Source: Euzebyella marina
GTDB lineage: Bacteria > Bacteroidota > Bacteroidia > Flavobacteriales > Flavobacteriaceae
Reading direction: 5' to 3'
DNA length: 64,000 nt
Assembly (NCBI RefSeq): GCF_014855515.1
Contig: NZ_JACYFK010000001.1
Location: 62,001-126,000 of the forward strand
In this document: positions 63,884-64,000 of the stretch, in pieces
Layout: every line of letters begins with the position of its first letter
Numbering within the stretch: position 1 is the stretch's first letter
Position numbers and translations under genes: made by a program
The notes under the pieces: model-generated
What the model saw: only the letters and a program-made list of their open reading frames with translations
Database searches by the model: none
Told to the model about the DNA's origin: nothing

Positions 63884-64000
63884 ATGATACTACAGACAAA
63901 TAGCTTAAAAATTATACAGGTTAGAGACCACTCGTCTCCTACATGGTTATTAACCTTGAGTATCATTTTGATGACTTTATTTGGTTGTCTGACCGATGCA
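63884..64000 (+). CDS. Membrane protein of the exopolysaccharide locus (partial)
   Basis: ATG at 63884 opens a frame of 39 codons to the window end without a stop. The translation has a polar start and then a hydrophobic segment (WLLTLSIILMTLFG), consistent with the first helix of an inner-membrane protein. In this place an oligosaccharide polymerase or O-antigen-ligase-like protein would be expected, but the fragment is too short to tell. It starts 14 bases after the preceding glycosyltransferase. Confidence 0.55.
   Translation, partial: MILQTNSLKIIQVRDHSSPTWLLTLSIILMTLFGCLTDA

Overview
The window looks like a chromosomal segment of a (probably marine) member of the Bacteroidota, family Flavobacteriaceae. 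The evidence is four SusC/SusD outer-membrane pairs, three FecI-type sigma / FecR anti-sigma sets, two secreted sulfatases, lipoproteins carrying Bacteroidota-style surface-export residues after the lipid cysteine, and a TAnnTTTG-type promoter in front of the only tRNA gene. I cannot name a species. No transposase, integrase, phage gene or CRISPR array was seen.

Layout. (1) 1-5986: the start of a GH3 glycosidase lipoprotein gene (running off the left edge), divergent from a SusC/SusD pair whose SusC lacks the STN signalling domain and has a LacI-type palindrome in its leader. (2) 6225-17642: mostly housekeeping: a small lipoprotein, a large outer-membrane beta-barrel protein, GTPases der and era, a choice-of-anchor-I-like lipoprotein, an SPOUT RNA methyltransferase, an AGCS amino-acid symporter, an initiator tRNA-fMet, a quinone-oxidoreductase-like enzyme and a DUF2975/HTH pair. 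(3) 17808-36991: a nine-gene minus-strand locus read FecR, SusC, SusD, duplicated-domain lipoprotein, FAD oxidoreductase, DxxxGAT-motif secreted protein, CstA-type transporter, FG-GAP/UnbV lipoprotein, sulfatase, with the sigma factor divergent. It has no recognisable glycoside hydrolase or lyase. (4) 37134-45538: a sulfatase divergent from sigma, FecR, SusC, SusD. (5) 45626-53463: FecR, SusC, SusD and an endonuclease/exonuclease/phosphatase-family protein on the minus strand, with the sigma gene isolated at the far end. (6) 53630-56517: a KefF/KefB-like potassium-efflux module with an NTF2-like protein. (7) 57077-64000: start of an AT-rich exopolysaccharide locus (Wza-like, Wzc-like kinase, flippase, two glycosyltransferases, start of another membrane protein), running off the right edge.

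How it works together. In regions 3-5, a SusC carrying an STN domain would signal substrate to FecR, which would release an ECF sigma to raise susCD expression. Each of the three fecR-susC gaps also holds a hairpin followed by a T-run on the strand ANTISENSE to susC, with similar UUG-S-N-G hexaloops. Two of the hairpins contain G-U pairs that form only in the antisense RNA. This suggests cis-antisense RNAs ending there, comparable to those known at Bacteroides polysaccharide loci. It and the flavin-rich, hydrolase-free locus in region 3 are the most interesting observations.
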